Positions 26,789 through 35,317 of a DNA stretch of 64,000 nucleotides are shown here, one piece after another. The translations under genes and the position numbers were made by a program. Origin of the DNA: Deltaproteobacteria bacterium (GTDB taxonomy: Bacteria > Myxococcota > B64-G9); the NCBI GenBank assembly GCA_016935365.1, contig JAFGRB010000211.1:1-64000 (forward strand), given 5' to 3'. The notes beneath the pieces are model-generated. The model was not told the origin of the DNA. It did no database searches and saw only the letters and a list, made by a program, of their open reading frames with translations. Numbering within the stretch: position 1 is the first letter of the stretch; each line of letters starts with the position of its first letter.

Positions 26789-26815
26789 TTTCGATTGAAT
26801 TCGTAGGAGGCGACC

Positions 26816-27091
26816 ATGTGGTACCGGGTCGTGAGAATTCTCTGTCTTGCCTTGCTCGTGTCGTTCGTCCTGGTCGGCTGTGCTGCGATGGAGGATCCCG
26901 GAGACTACGACGGCGTGTGCTATGACTGCCGGACGGTCTGCTTCGGGTGCACGGATCAGGTTCTGGATCTATGTCTGGGTGATTGCCACGCATGCCAGGG
27001 CTACTCGGACTGCTTTGGCTGGCTGGAGAACCGCTACGATGGCATGCAGCTGGTGATGGCAGACTGGCTGGCTGTCGACTGCGACCGCTGA
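26816..27091 (+). CDS. Small Cys-rich lipoprotein
   Basis: 91 residues, with TAGGAGG before the ATG. The signal ends VLVGC (Cys22). The mature chain has regularly placed cysteines: CYDCRTVCFGC, then CLGDCHACQGYSDC and a final C. The pattern suggests a disulfide-rich or metal-binding fold outside the cell. It is unlike any family I can name. A sigma-54 promoter lies directly upstream, so expression is probably tied to an enhancer-binding regulator. Confidence 0.78.
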   Translation: MWYRVVRILCLALLVSFVLVGCAAMEDPGDYDGVCYDCRTVCFGCTDQVLDLCLGDCHACQGYSDCFGWLENRYDGMQLVMADWLAVDCDR

Positions 27092-27136
27092 TCGAGCCTT
27101 GAATCCCGCCCCCGCCCCTGGCATCCTGGCGATGAC

Positions 27137-27676
27137 ATGACGCGGCTCGAGGCATTCCTGCTGCTTCGGCGCTCGGTTCGCGAGCGGGAGGTGATCCGCC
27201 GCGGCCTGGCGTGCGAGGCGCTCATGGAGGGCCTGGCGATGCACTTCGCGGCCGACCGGGCGCTCTGGGCCCTGGCCGGACTGGTGGTCGAGCTGGACCA
27301 CGATCTCACCTGTTCCAACCCCAGGCGCTGCGGTGCTGTGGCGGCCGAGATGCTCCAGGCAGAGGGGCTGGAGACGGAGCTCGTCGAGGCCGTGCGCACG
27401 AGGCGCCTGCCGGGTCCTCACGATGCCTTGCTGACCCGCGCGCTGGCCGCAGCCGAGTGCGCGTCTGCGGTGGCGCTCGACATGGCAGACAGCAAGGCCG
27501 AGCTGGGGGCTTGCACCGCAGCGGATCTGGTGCGGGCCCTGGACGACGGGTCGGTGGCGCCGGAGGCCAGCCGGACACGGATCCGCACGCTCGAGGGAGA
27601 TGGGCTCGCGATCGAGCAGCTCTTCGGCTTCGCACTGGATGCGCTCCGAGCGGCAGCTGACGACCTGTACGACTGA
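27137..27676 (+). CDS. HD-domain-like protein
   Basis: 179 residues, mostly helical. LAGLVVELDHDLTCSNPRRCGAVAAEMLQAEGLETELVEAVRTR resembles small HD/HDIG-type hydrolases (LHDLDYDLT...H...GAEIL). The first metal-ligand His-Asp pair is shifted or degenerate (ELDHD) and the later His is Arg/Cys. Phosphohydrolase activity is therefore doubtful. It follows the Cys-rich lipoprotein by 45 bases and converges with the methyltransferase gene. Confidence 0.5.
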   Translation: MTRLEAFLLLRRSVREREVIRRGLACEALMEGLAMHFAADRALWALAGLVVELDHDLTCSNPRRCGAVAAEMLQAEGLETELVEAVRTRRLPGPHDALLTRALAAAECASAVALDMADSKAELGACTAADLVRALDDGSVAPEASRTRIRTLEGDGLAIEQLFGFALDALRAAADDLYD

Positions 27677-27697
27677 CATGGGACCAGAGGGCGACCG

Positions 27698-28573
27698 CTA
27701 CTCGGGACGCGCCTCGGCCGGCATGAGTGTGAAGTGGGGGAACACGCCGCTGTAAGGCCCGGGCGGCTCGCGGGTCAGGCGATGTCCCGTGGCCTCGGCC
27801 AGGGCGTGGATCTCGGCCCGGGTGAAGTAGTGGCCGAAGCCGGCGCGCGAGATCACGTGGTCGCCCGGGTGGGGCCGGGTGCGCGCGGGCGCGCCTGGGT
27901 GCAGGCGGCGGCCGATCTCCCAGCCGAGCCGGAAGGCTCGCGAGCGGTGGATCTCGGTGTCATCGCCTCGCATCCAGACGCTCGCCAGGATCGGCCCCCG
28001 GGGGCAGAGAGCTCGAAGCGCGATCAGCAGTCGCCTCCGCTGCTCCTCGCCGGCCACGTGGGTGAGGCTCCCCCAGCCGAGCAGCACGCCGTCGTAGGGC
28101 GCATGCGCTCTGATCGACTGCGCGAAGCGGAGCTGGCCTCGCGTGTCGGGCTGGGCGAGCGCTTCGTAGCCGCCCTCGAGAAAGGTGAGGCACGCCGGGG
28201 TCTGCAGGCGCTGCGCTGCTTTCCGGACGAAGGCCGGGGCCGGATCGAAGGCCACCAGCTCGTATCCGGCCCGGGCCAAATGGACGAGCTCTCGACCCGT
28301 GCCCGCCCCGCCGATCAGCACGCGGGCGGGCGGGGGGCAGAGATCCGACTCGAGCCAGCTGCGCTCCCAGTCGAACAGGCCCTCTGCGCTGTAGTCGCCC
28401 CGGGACGAGTAGATCTCACCCGTGAGCCTGGAGCAGCTCATCGGATCGAGGCCCGCCAGCGCCATGCCTGCCAGTAGCTCCTCTGTGCGATCGAGCTGCC
28501 TGGAGAGAAAAGACTGCCAGCGCATCAGTCTCTGGAGCGTCGCAACGAGCAGGATCTGGTGTGCGAATGGCAT
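27698..28573 (-). CDS. Class I SAM-dependent methyltransferase
   Basis: 291 residues. SAM motif I is VLIGGAGTGRELVHLARAG, followed by the acidic ribose-binding loop VAFDPAPAFV and a post-motif region with YDGVLLGWGSLTHV. Substrate is unknown. The gene starts 9 bases downstream of the glycosyltransferase stop on the same strand, so the two are probably one operon and may act on a surface glycan. It converges with the HD-like gene. Confidence 0.8.
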   Translation of the reverse strand: MPFAHQILLVATLQRLMRWQSFLSRQLDRTEELLAGMALAGLDPMSCSRLTGEIYSSRGDYSAEGLFDWERSWLESDLCPPPARVLIGGAGTGRELVHLARAGYELVAFDPAPAFVRKAAQRLQTPACLTFLEGGYEALAQPDTRGQLRFAQSIRAHAPYDGVLLGWGSLTHVAGEEQRRRLLIALRALCPRGPILASVWMRGDDTEIHRSRAFRLGWEIGRRLHPGAPARTRPHPGDHVISRAGFGHYFTRAEIHALAEATGHRLTREPPGPYSGVFPHFTLMPAEARPE

Positions 28574-28582
28574 CCGGATGGA

Positions 28583-30280
28583 TCAGCCGGGTGAGCTGCC
28601 GGAGGAGCCTGTCTTGGGTCCCGAGCCCTCGTCGATGATCTGCACATCGGCGTCGTCCACCATCTCCGCCTCTTCATCGAGCGGTCGGGTGGGCGGCAGG
28701 ACCCTCGGCTCATCTGTCTCATCGGAGCTCACGCGGAAGGGGGGGCCACCGAGCAAGAAGCGCGGGGTGGTGTCGGCCGAATCCGAGGGGGAGGGCTCGC
28801 CCAGAGAGATGTTCGACACTTCCATGACCTGCCAGGAGTCCGCTCCGCCCGGCTCACCCGCATCCTCGGCATCCACGGGGCGGAAGACGAATTCCTCTCT
28901 GCCTGCCGAGTCCTGGGCTGGCTGCTGGCCGGATTCGTCGAGCTCTCTGGCCGCCTCGGCGGCGATCTCTTTCATCGGGATCGGCTTGGTCTCGCTCAAT
29001 GGCTGCCCCAGTGGAATCGGATCGGGCTGGGTCCTGGGATCGTCTCTCTGGGGAATGCCCGGCATGGTGTCCAGCGTCGCGGTCTGCGGTGCCGGGGAGA
29101 CACCGGTCTCCAGGCCGAGCAGCTCGGCATAGGTCTGTCGCAGCGGTGCCAGGGCCTTGTGCAGCGGAAGGACTTCCTCCAGCCGCAAGGCGGCCTGGTT
29201 GCCCAGTCGGGTGGCCAGCTCGCGGTCGAGCAAGAGCTTGCGGAGCGCCGTGGAGAAGCCGGCGATGTCTCCCGGCGGGAAGAGCAGGCCGTGCTCTCCA
29301 TCCGTGACCAGGTCCTTGATCGTCGGCTGCCGGGCGGCGACCACGGGTCGGCGGGCGGCCATGTAGACGAGCACCTTGTGAGGAGTGTCCGGGGCGGTGC
29401 GGTTGTGCTCGTGGTTGGCCAGCGGCGCCAGGCAAATGCTGGCCTGGGAGAGCAAGCTCGGCAGCTCCTCGAACGGCACCGGAGCGATGAAGTCGGTGCG
29501 TTTGAGCAGGCCATACTGCTTGGCGAGCTCGCGAAGCTGGCCGAACCAGGGCTCGGTCTGGGGGACCACCATCTTGAGCCGAACCCGGATCTGCCTCGGC
29601 AAGGAGGCGGCGGCCTCGAGGATGGATGGCACGCCCTGCCAGGGCATCAGGCTGCCGAGGTAGAGCAGCACGCCGGGTTGCCCGGACTGGGTGCTCTCGA
29701 AGGGGGCCAGCTCGAGTGACGGCCTGAGCAGCATCGTGCGCCCGAGCTCCACGCCACGCCCCTGGAGGTGCTTTCGAATGGCCTCGGAGCCGACCAGGAC
29801 GCGATCCGCCATGGCCAGGCAGTGCTCCTCCTGCTGCTTGAGCGAGAAGGAGGTCTGAACGCTCCTGGCGTCCTCGGGGTGGGTGATCTGGAAGTCCACC
29901 GAGGGCAGGGAGCGAAGCTCGTAGACCAGCCTCAAGCCATCCGCCTTCTTGCGGGCTGCCAGGACCATGCCCTCCCAGACGGAGGTGAAGTGGCACAACC
30001 TGTACTGCTCGCTTTCGAGCTGCCTGCGCAGCGCGCGCTGGAATGTCTTGACCCGTTCAAGAAAGCGGGGCGAGCCGACCGGAACCCGCAGCAGGCGGGC
30101 GCCGTAGTATCGCTCGATGTGGGACAGATCCTCGGACTTCAGGGACATGACGTCCACGTCGAAGTGGCGCGCCAGCTCCTGGATCTCCTCGGTGGCCCAG
30201 CATGCGCTGCCTGTGGGGGCCGGGATCTCCTCGAAGCTCGCGAAGAGGATCTTGGGCCGGGTTTTCTTTGGCGGCTTCAT
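28583..30280 (-). CDS. Glycosyltransferase family 4-type protein with disordered C-terminal tail
   Basis: 565 residues. Residues 1-~395 form a GT-B glycosyltransferase: the N-terminal domain has PAPTGSACWATEEIQELARHFDV and the C-terminal domain GVLLYLGSLMPWQGV, APVPFEELPSLL and PHKVLVYMAARRPVVA. The last ~170 residues are acidic, Pro/Ser/Gly-rich and look disordered. This tail is absent from ordinary GT4 enzymes and may bind partners. The promoter lies at 30299-30326. It probably makes a cell-surface polysaccharide or glycolipid. Confidence 0.83.
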   Translation of the reverse strand: MKPPKKTRPKILFASFEEIPAPTGSACWATEEIQELARHFDVDVMSLKSEDLSHIERYYGARLLRVPVGSPRFLERVKTFQRALRRQLESEQYRLCHFTSVWEGMVLAARKKADGLRLVYELRSLPSVDFQITHPEDARSVQTSFSLKQQEEHCLAMADRVLVGSEAIRKHLQGRGVELGRTMLLRPSLELAPFESTQSGQPGVLLYLGSLMPWQGVPSILEAAASLPRQIRVRLKMVVPQTEPWFGQLRELAKQYGLLKRTDFIAPVPFEELPSLLSQASICLAPLANHEHNRTAPDTPHKVLVYMAARRPVVAARQPTIKDLVTDGEHGLLFPPGDIAGFSTALRKLLLDRELATRLGNQAALRLEEVLPLHKALAPLRQTYAELLGLETGVSPAPQTATLDTMPGIPQRDDPRTQPDPIPLGQPLSETKPIPMKEIAAEAARELDESGQQPAQDSAGREEFVFRPVDAEDAGEPGGADSWQVMEVSNISLGEPSPSDSADTTPRFLLGGPPFRVSSDETDEPRVLPPTRPLDEEAEMVDDADVQIIDEGSGPKTGSSGSSPG

Positions 30281-30298
30281 CGTAGCGGGCTCAAGATC

Positions 30299-30326
30299 AT
30301 TGTATCGACTTCCGCTGCATGCGCAA
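30299..30326 (-). promoter_or_regulatory. Sigma-70-type promoter of the glycosyltransferase-methyltransferase operon
   Basis: Minus strand TTGCGC (30321-30326), 16-base spacer, TACAAT (30299-30304), ending about 19 bases before ATG 30280. The -10 is good and the -35 fair. No strong ribosome site is seen before the ATG. Confidence 0.5.
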
Positions 30327-30330
30327 TCGG

Positions 30331-31302
30331 TCAGCTGGCCAGCAAGGGCAGATCGATCTGCTGCGGTGGAAGCAGGGCCCAGGCTCGGTGGCCTTGCCGG
30401 CGAAGCGCCTCTGCTGCCCGGGATGCGGCTGGCCCTACCAGGTAGATCCGTCCAGCCCCGGACTCCTCGGCATATTGCTGCAGCCCCCGCCGATCTGCGT
30501 CACAGGACAGAGCAAAGCGCTCGAGTCCAGCGAGCTTTGCCGTTGCGGGACGGCTGTCGACAAGGGCCGGCCGGGGGCGCTCGAGACGGCGGAGCGTTTG
30601 CGAGTCTGCGAGATGCGCCGGCATGATGCAGACCTCCCCGGGGCTCGGGCCGGAAGAAAACAGCCGGGCTGCGCCCAGGTCGAATCCCAGCTCCTTGTAT
30701 TTTTTGCAGAATGAGTAGATGCTCCGGTGGACCCGGCAGCGCAGCTGCAGCTGGCCGCACAGCTGGATGAGCTCCTGGGCCATCCCTAACGGATCGCAGA
30801 AGAGGATGGGCTGAGCTCGCGACGAGAGCGCTTCTGCAAGCCAGGCGGCCAGCCGGGCCTCCTCCTCCGCCTGTCCCGGAAGGTCGAGGTCCAGCTCTGC
30901 GTGAGCGATGAGCACATCGCATGCGAGGACGCGACCGGCCTCTCTGGCCCGTCCCTGGCGCAGGTCGAAGCGCCCGGTGTAGGCCAGCGAGCTCTGGCCC
31001 CTGCGGACGAGCAGCTGGCCTGCGCCGAGCAGGTGCCCCGACGGAAAGGGGGTCAGATCGAGCCCCCCCAGAGAAAAGCGTTGTCCGAATGGGCATATGA
31101 GCGTCTGGCCATCGGAGAGGAAGCGAGCGGCGAGCCGGGCGGTGGGCTCGCTGACCAGCACCTTGCCGTGAGGGACGGGCCGAGACAGGCGGGCGCTGGA
31201 GAGGTAGCACAGGTCCGCGCGCCGTGGTGCATCGAGCCATAGGATCGTGTCCACGACATGAATGCCTTGCAGGTACTCCACTTGGAGAGATGTCTCCTCC
31301 AT
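30331..31302 (-). CDS. Metallo-beta-lactamase-fold exonuclease homologue without metal ligands
   Basis: About 323 residues from ATG 31302 (GTG 31359 would add 19 but lies upstream of the likely -10). The sequence follows the MBL/beta-CASP-type nuclease family associated with DNA ligase: YLSSARLSRPVPHGKVLVSEPTARL corresponds to the ITHAHADHARPGHGRYL block, FPSGHLLGAGQ to FPAGHVLGSAQ, and YTGRFDLR to SGDYKTR. The diagnostic HxHxDH has become SARLSR and the GD aspartate is Arg. Zinc-dependent nuclease activity is therefore not expected. A regulatory or structural role is possible. It is divergent from the Omp85-type gene. Confidence 0.7.
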   Translation of the reverse strand: MEETSLQVEYLQGIHVVDTILWLDAPRRADLCYLSSARLSRPVPHGKVLVSEPTARLAARFLSDGQTLICPFGQRFSLGGLDLTPFPSGHLLGAGQLLVRRGQSSLAYTGRFDLRQGRAREAGRVLACDVLIAHAELDLDLPGQAEEEARLAAWLAEALSSRAQPILFCDPLGMAQELIQLCGQLQLRCRVHRSIYSFCKKYKELGFDLGAARLFSSGPSPGEVCIMPAHLADSQTLRRLERPRPALVDSRPATAKLAGLERFALSCDADRRGLQQYAEESGAGRIYLVGPAASRAAEALRRQGHRAWALLPPQQIDLPLLAS

Positions 31303-31312
31303 GGCCGCCAAG

Positions 31313-31341
31313 AGATATCCGTCGGACGGGCAGCATGTCAA
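31313..31341 (-). promoter_or_regulatory. Promoter of the MBL-fold gene, nearly leaderless
   Basis: Minus strand TTGACA (31336-31341), 17-base spacer, ATATCT (31313-31318). Transcription would start within about 5 bases of ATG 31302. This supports that start and suggests a very short leader. Confidence 0.5.
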
Positions 31342-31420
31342 TGGATGGACGATTTGCACACCGCTGGCGATTGGTGTAAGGATCGCGATAACCTTTCATT
31401 CTCCAGGGGCATTGACGGCC

Positions 31421-33127
31421 GTGAGCCCGATGATGAAGAAGTGGATAATCCCGCAGCTTGTCCTGGCTTTCACCCTCTGCTCGGGTGGGCTCGCCCGCGC
31501 TGGCGACGAGCAGCGCGACCCGGCCGGAGAGCAAGAGGAGACCGAGGATGGAGCGCAGCCCGCAACGGAGCCTTGCGGGACAGAGCAGGGCGCGAGCCCG
31601 AAGGCCGTTGAGCCGGGCACGGGCCCGGAGGACGGCGGGCAGAACGCGTACCCGAAGGCCGGTGAACAGGGCGCGAGACCAGAGGAGGGCGCAGGCCCGA
31701 AGGCCGACGAGCCGAGCCCGGAGGACGGCGAGCAAGGCGCGAGCACGAAGGGTGGCGAGCTGGAGCCACCGGGCATCGCAGACGAGGATCTGAACCGGGT
31801 GGGGCTGGAAGATCCCTTCCGGCCGCGCTATATCATCGAATCGATCGAGGTCCAGGGCAACACGAAGACACGGGGGGACCTGATCATCTCCTATCTCTCT
31901 CTCCAGCCCGGCGAGGTCTTGGACGAGGAGGAAGTGGAGCTCAGCCGGATCCGGCTTCTCGCGCTGGGCTACTTCCGCGACGTGCGGATGCGCCTGAAGC
32001 GCGGCTCGGAGCGGGGCCGGGTCACCTTGATCGTGGAGGTGGAGGAGCGCAACACCATCATCATCGACAACCTCTTTGTCGGCTACTCGGACACGAACCC
32101 GTTTTGGGGTGGGCTGGGGATCTCCGACATCAACTTCTTCGGCCTCGGCATGGCACTGTCCGGCGCCTTCGTGGTCAGCGAGAACCAGTGGACGCTGCGG
32201 CTGGGTGTGTTCTGGCCCTCCATCTTCGGCACGCGCTTCAGCGCCGGCATCCAGGGCCTGTATGCCGAGGGCCAGGAGCGAAAGCTCCTTTCCAAGATCG
32301 ATCTTCCGGACGATCCCGAGGATCCCTGTCACTTCGATGCAGACCAGGTGCTGGACTACCGGCGCGGCGGGGCCATACTGAGCACCGGGCTGAACCTGGA
32401 TCCCCGCCATCGCATCTCGCTCCAGCTGCAGGCCGAGCACATCGAGGCGAGCTTCGATGAGCCCAAGAGCGGCACGTCGGTTTGCGAGAACTACCCCTTC
32501 TCGGGCTACCTGCGAAAGGACCAGAGCACCTTGATATCGTTGTCTTTCCAGTTCGAGCGCGACACCCGAGACGACTTCTTTCTGCCGACTCAGGGCATGC
32601 ACCTGGTCGTCAGCGTGGAGCTGGCCTCCAAGATACCCCCGCTGTTCAGCGACTACGAGTACTCCAAGTACATGATCAGCTACGAGCACTCGATCCGGCT
32701 GTGGCTCGATCATGTCCTGCGGGTGAGCCTGGTGGGCGGGCTGCTGCAGGATGCGGGCAAGTCCGGCAGCCCGTTCTTCAAGCGCTTCTTCGTCGGTGAT
32801 TACGCGATGTACTTGATCAAGAAGGACTCCCTGCCCCGGAACCTGGAGCTCAACTTCTCCGAGGTGGTCGACTACGGAGATGTGCTGTTCTCGGCCTCGG
32901 TCGAGTACGACGTGCCGCTCTGGTCGACGGGCGACTTCTTCTACAGGGGCTACCTCTACGCGGCGGTCAACTTCTCCTATCTGACCAAGGCGGCCTTCCT
33001 GGCCACCGAGGACGAGTGGAGCGGACGGGAAAAGCGCCCGGTCTCGCTCGACCTGGGCATGAAGCTCGACACGCCGGTGGGCCTGTTCACCTTTTCGGCG
33101 GCGTACTGGATGGACGTGGTCTTCTAG
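31421..33127 (+). CDS. Omp85/BamA-superfamily outer-membrane protein with a single POTRA domain
   Basis: About 568 residues. Starts GTG 31421, ATG 31430 and ATG 31433 are in frame and all precede the signal MMKKWIIPQLVLAFTLCSGGLARA. Residues ~30-130 are a Glu/Gly/Pro/Lys-rich low-complexity linker with repeats like GEQGARP and GEQGAST. One POTRA domain follows (RYIIESIEVQGNTKTRGDLI...LSRIRLLALGYFRDVRM...VEVEERNTIII). Then comes a beta-barrel with DTRDDFFLPTQGMHL and a terminal aromatic strand ending VVF. BamA proper has five POTRAs, so this is a shorter relative, perhaps for secretion or for assembly of particular outer-membrane proteins. A DUF4390-like gene starts 5 bases later. Confidence 0.82.
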   Translation: MSPMMKKWIIPQLVLAFTLCSGGLARAGDEQRDPAGEQEETEDGAQPATEPCGTEQGASPKAVEPGTGPEDGGQNAYPKAGEQGARPEEGAGPKADEPSPEDGEQGASTKGGELEPPGIADEDLNRVGLEDPFRPRYIIESIEVQGNTKTRGDLIISYLSLQPGEVLDEEEVELSRIRLLALGYFRDVRMRLKRGSERGRVTLIVEVEERNTIIIDNLFVGYSDTNPFWGGLGISDINFFGLGMALSGAFVVSENQWTLRLGVFWPSIFGTRFSAGIQGLYAEGQERKLLSKIDLPDDPEDPCHFDADQVLDYRRGGAILSTGLNLDPRHRISLQLQAEHIEASFDEPKSGTSVCENYPFSGYLRKDQSTLISLSFQFERDTRDDFFLPTQGMHLVVSVELASKIPPLFSDYEYSKYMISYEHSIRLWLDHVLRVSLVGGLLQDAGKSGSPFFKRFFVGDYAMYLIKKDSLPRNLELNFSEVVDYGDVLFSASVEYDVPLWSTGDFFYRGYLYAAVNFSYLTKAAFLATEDEWSGREKRPVSLDLGMKLDTPVGLFTFSAAYWMDVVF

Positions 33128-33132
33128 AACCC

Positions 33133-33789
33133 ATGGTGCGCAATCGTCCAGCAAGAGCGTTTTGCTTCTTCCTGTGCCTCCTGGCGATCGGGACACTGCG
33201 GGCCCAGGTGCGCGAGGTGCGCACCCTGAAGCGCGACGTGAAGGTCGAGCGGCTCTCCGGCCGGCTGGTCCTTTCACTGGACTTCCCGGAGGTCTTCTCC
33301 GATCGATTTCGGCGAAGGCTCTCATCCGGCTTCACCAGCCGCCTGCTCGTCAAGGTGGAGATGCAGGGCCGCAAGAAAGGCGCTCGGGTGCTGGGGCTTC
33401 TCCAGTACACGATCCTCTACGACATCTGGGACGAGCGCTTCAATGTCCGGATCTCGTCGGCGGGCAGCCAGCGAGACCTGCAGGTGCGCACCATGGAAGA
33501 GCTGATCGCGAGGTGCGGGTCGGTGCGCAGGATGCCGCTGGAGCTGGAGCCGGATCTGGACGTTGCGGACCACTATCGCACCCAGGTGCGCATCGAGGTC
33601 AACCCCGCCTCTCCGGAGGAGAGGCGCAAGGTGCGCGAGTACCTCGCCAACCCGGATGGCCGCAGCACGGTCGGCTCCCAGCGTTCCTTTTTCGGATCGT
33701 TCTCCCGCATCTTCGTTCGGGAGCGGGACATCCAGGCGGATGCCGTCTACACCTATCGTTCGTCCGACGTCAGCCTGCCGTCGGGCTAG
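33133..33789 (+). CDS. DUF4390-like exported protein
   Basis: 218 residues with a signal peptide ending IGTLRAQ. The pattern VERLSGRLVLSLDFPEVFSDRFRRRLSSGF...YTILYDIWDERFNVRI resembles the DUF4390 family, usually encoded beside NtrY-type sensor kinases; here the kinase follows 20 bases later. Function is not known. Presumably it works at the envelope with the sensor. Confidence 0.65.
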   Translation: MVRNRPARAFCFFLCLLAIGTLRAQVREVRTLKRDVKVERLSGRLVLSLDFPEVFSDRFRRRLSSGFTSRLLVKVEMQGRKKGARVLGLLQYTILYDIWDERFNVRISSAGSQRDLQVRTMEELIARCGSVRRMPLELEPDLDVADHYRTQVRIEVNPASPEERRKVREYLANPDGRSTVGSQRSFFGSFSRIFVRERDIQADAVYTYRSSDVSLPSG

Positions 33790-33809
33790 GCGAGGGGTTC
33801 CCCGAGGCC

Positions 33810-35315
33810 ATGTCGAGGATCGGCAAGTTCGAGTGGAAGATCATCTCAGCGCTGCTCGTGACCGCTGCGGCGCCGCTGCTCTTCACGCTGCTGATGGTGG
33901 AGCGACTCGTCGAGGAGAGCATGGCGGTCGGTCTGAACGAGCAAGTGCTGTCCAGCTTGCGGGCGGGGGTAGACCTCTACAAGGAGGCCATCGAGTCCCG
34001 GATGCGCATCGTGCGTCTCCAGGGCAAGGCCGCGGCGGGCGATCCCCGGCTCGTCGAGGCCCTGGCATCCGACGATCTGGAGCGGGCTCGAGCCCTGCTC
34101 GAGGATCTCCAGGCTTCCAACGCCTCCATTAGCCGGATCCGTCTTCTGGTGGAGGACTCCGAGAAGCTGCTGCTCACGAGCCCCTTGCTCTTGCCGCAAG
34201 AGGAGTGGAAATCGAAGACCGATTTTTGGGAGATGTCAGACGGGAGCAAGCTGGAGGTCACCTTCGTGATCAGCCGAGACTTTCTCGAAGCATCGGACGC
34301 GCTGCGCGAGCTGGTGGTCACGCTGGAGGATGTGAAGGAGAACTTCCAACCCTGGAAGATGGGATACTATCGGCTGTTCCTGTTCATCTACATCTGGATA
34401 CTCGTGGCGGCGGTCGTTCTGGGTGTGCTGCTGTCCAGATCGGTCACCCGCCGGGTCTCCCAGCTCGTCATGGCGACCAGGCGGGCCGCGCGTGGAGACA
34501 TGAGCGTGCGGGTCACGGTGCGCGGCGGTGACGAGATAGGCTCCCTGGCCGAGGCGTTCAACACCATGATGAACGAGCTGCACCGCAATCGCGATCGGAT
34601 CGTGTACCTCGAGAAGATCTCTTCCTGGCAGGAGATCGCCCGGCGGCTGGCTCACGAGATCAAGAACCCGCTCACGCCCATCCAGCTCGCGGTACAGGAG
34701 CTTCACCGCTCCTACCAGGGAGATGACCCGGCCTTCACGCGCAAGCTGGACGACTCGCTTGAGATCGTCGAGGAAGAGGTGGGCAGCCTGAGGCGGATGG
34801 TAGAGACGTTCTCCGAGTTTGCCAAGATGCCTTCGGTGAGACCCAGCGAGACCGACTTGAACGCGTTCGTGTCGGACTTCCTCAAGCTCAACCCGCAGTA
34901 TTCCGAGCGGGTCTGCTTCCGGCCGTTCGGCAAGCCGGTTCCAGTCGAGCTGGATCGGACCTTGATGGGGCGGGTGCTGAGCAACTTGATCGACAACGGG
35001 CTGGAGGCCAGCGAGGATGGGCAGGGCGTGGAGCTGGAAGTGGACATCGGCCCTGGCTGGGGTAACTTGAGGGTCATCGACCACGGAGCCGGCTTGAGCG
35101 ACGAGGTCAGGCAGAGCATGTTCCAGCCGTACTTCACGACGAAGGCGCAGGGCACGGGCCTGGGGCTGGCCATCGTGAAGAAGATCGTCTTGCAGCACGG
35201 CGGCGAGTTGCTGGTGAGCGATGGGAAAGAGGACGGGACCGTATTTATCTTGCGCCTCAGGTCGGTCCTGGCGTCTGACGCGAACGGCTCGAACGCGAGA
35301 CCGGAGGGAGCGTAA
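33810..35315 (+). CDS. NtrY-type membrane sensor histidine kinase
   Basis: 501 residues. A membrane segment at about 11-30, a periplasmic sensor region of about 155 residues and a second membrane segment at about 190-208 come first. A HAMP domain (VTRRVSQLVMATRRAARGDM...DEIGSLAEAFNTM) follows, then the phospho-acceptor His282 in ARRLAHEIKNPLTPIQLA. The ATPase has N (NLIDNGLEA), G1 (DHGAGLS), F (YFTTK) and G2 (GTGLGLAIVKKI) boxes. The layout and H-box text match NtrY/AtoS-like kinases that pair with sigma-54 activators, and such a regulator starts 2 bases after this gene. Confidence 0.92.
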   Translation: MSRIGKFEWKIISALLVTAAAPLLFTLLMVERLVEESMAVGLNEQVLSSLRAGVDLYKEAIESRMRIVRLQGKAAAGDPRLVEALASDDLERARALLEDLQASNASISRIRLLVEDSEKLLLTSPLLLPQEEWKSKTDFWEMSDGSKLEVTFVISRDFLEASDALRELVVTLEDVKENFQPWKMGYYRLFLFIYIWILVAAVVLGVLLSRSVTRRVSQLVMATRRAARGDMSVRVTVRGGDEIGSLAEAFNTMMNELHRNRDRIVYLEKISSWQEIARRLAHEIKNPLTPIQLAVQELHRSYQGDDPAFTRKLDDSLEIVEEEVGSLRRMVETFSEFAKMPSVRPSETDLNAFVSDFLKLNPQYSERVCFRPFGKPVPVELDRTLMGRVLSNLIDNGLEASEDGQGVELEVDIGPGWGNLRVIDHGAGLSDEVRQSMFQPYFTTKAQGTGLGLAIVKKIVLQHGGELLVSDGKEDGTVFILRLRSVLASDANGSNARPEGA

Positions 35316-35317
35316 GC

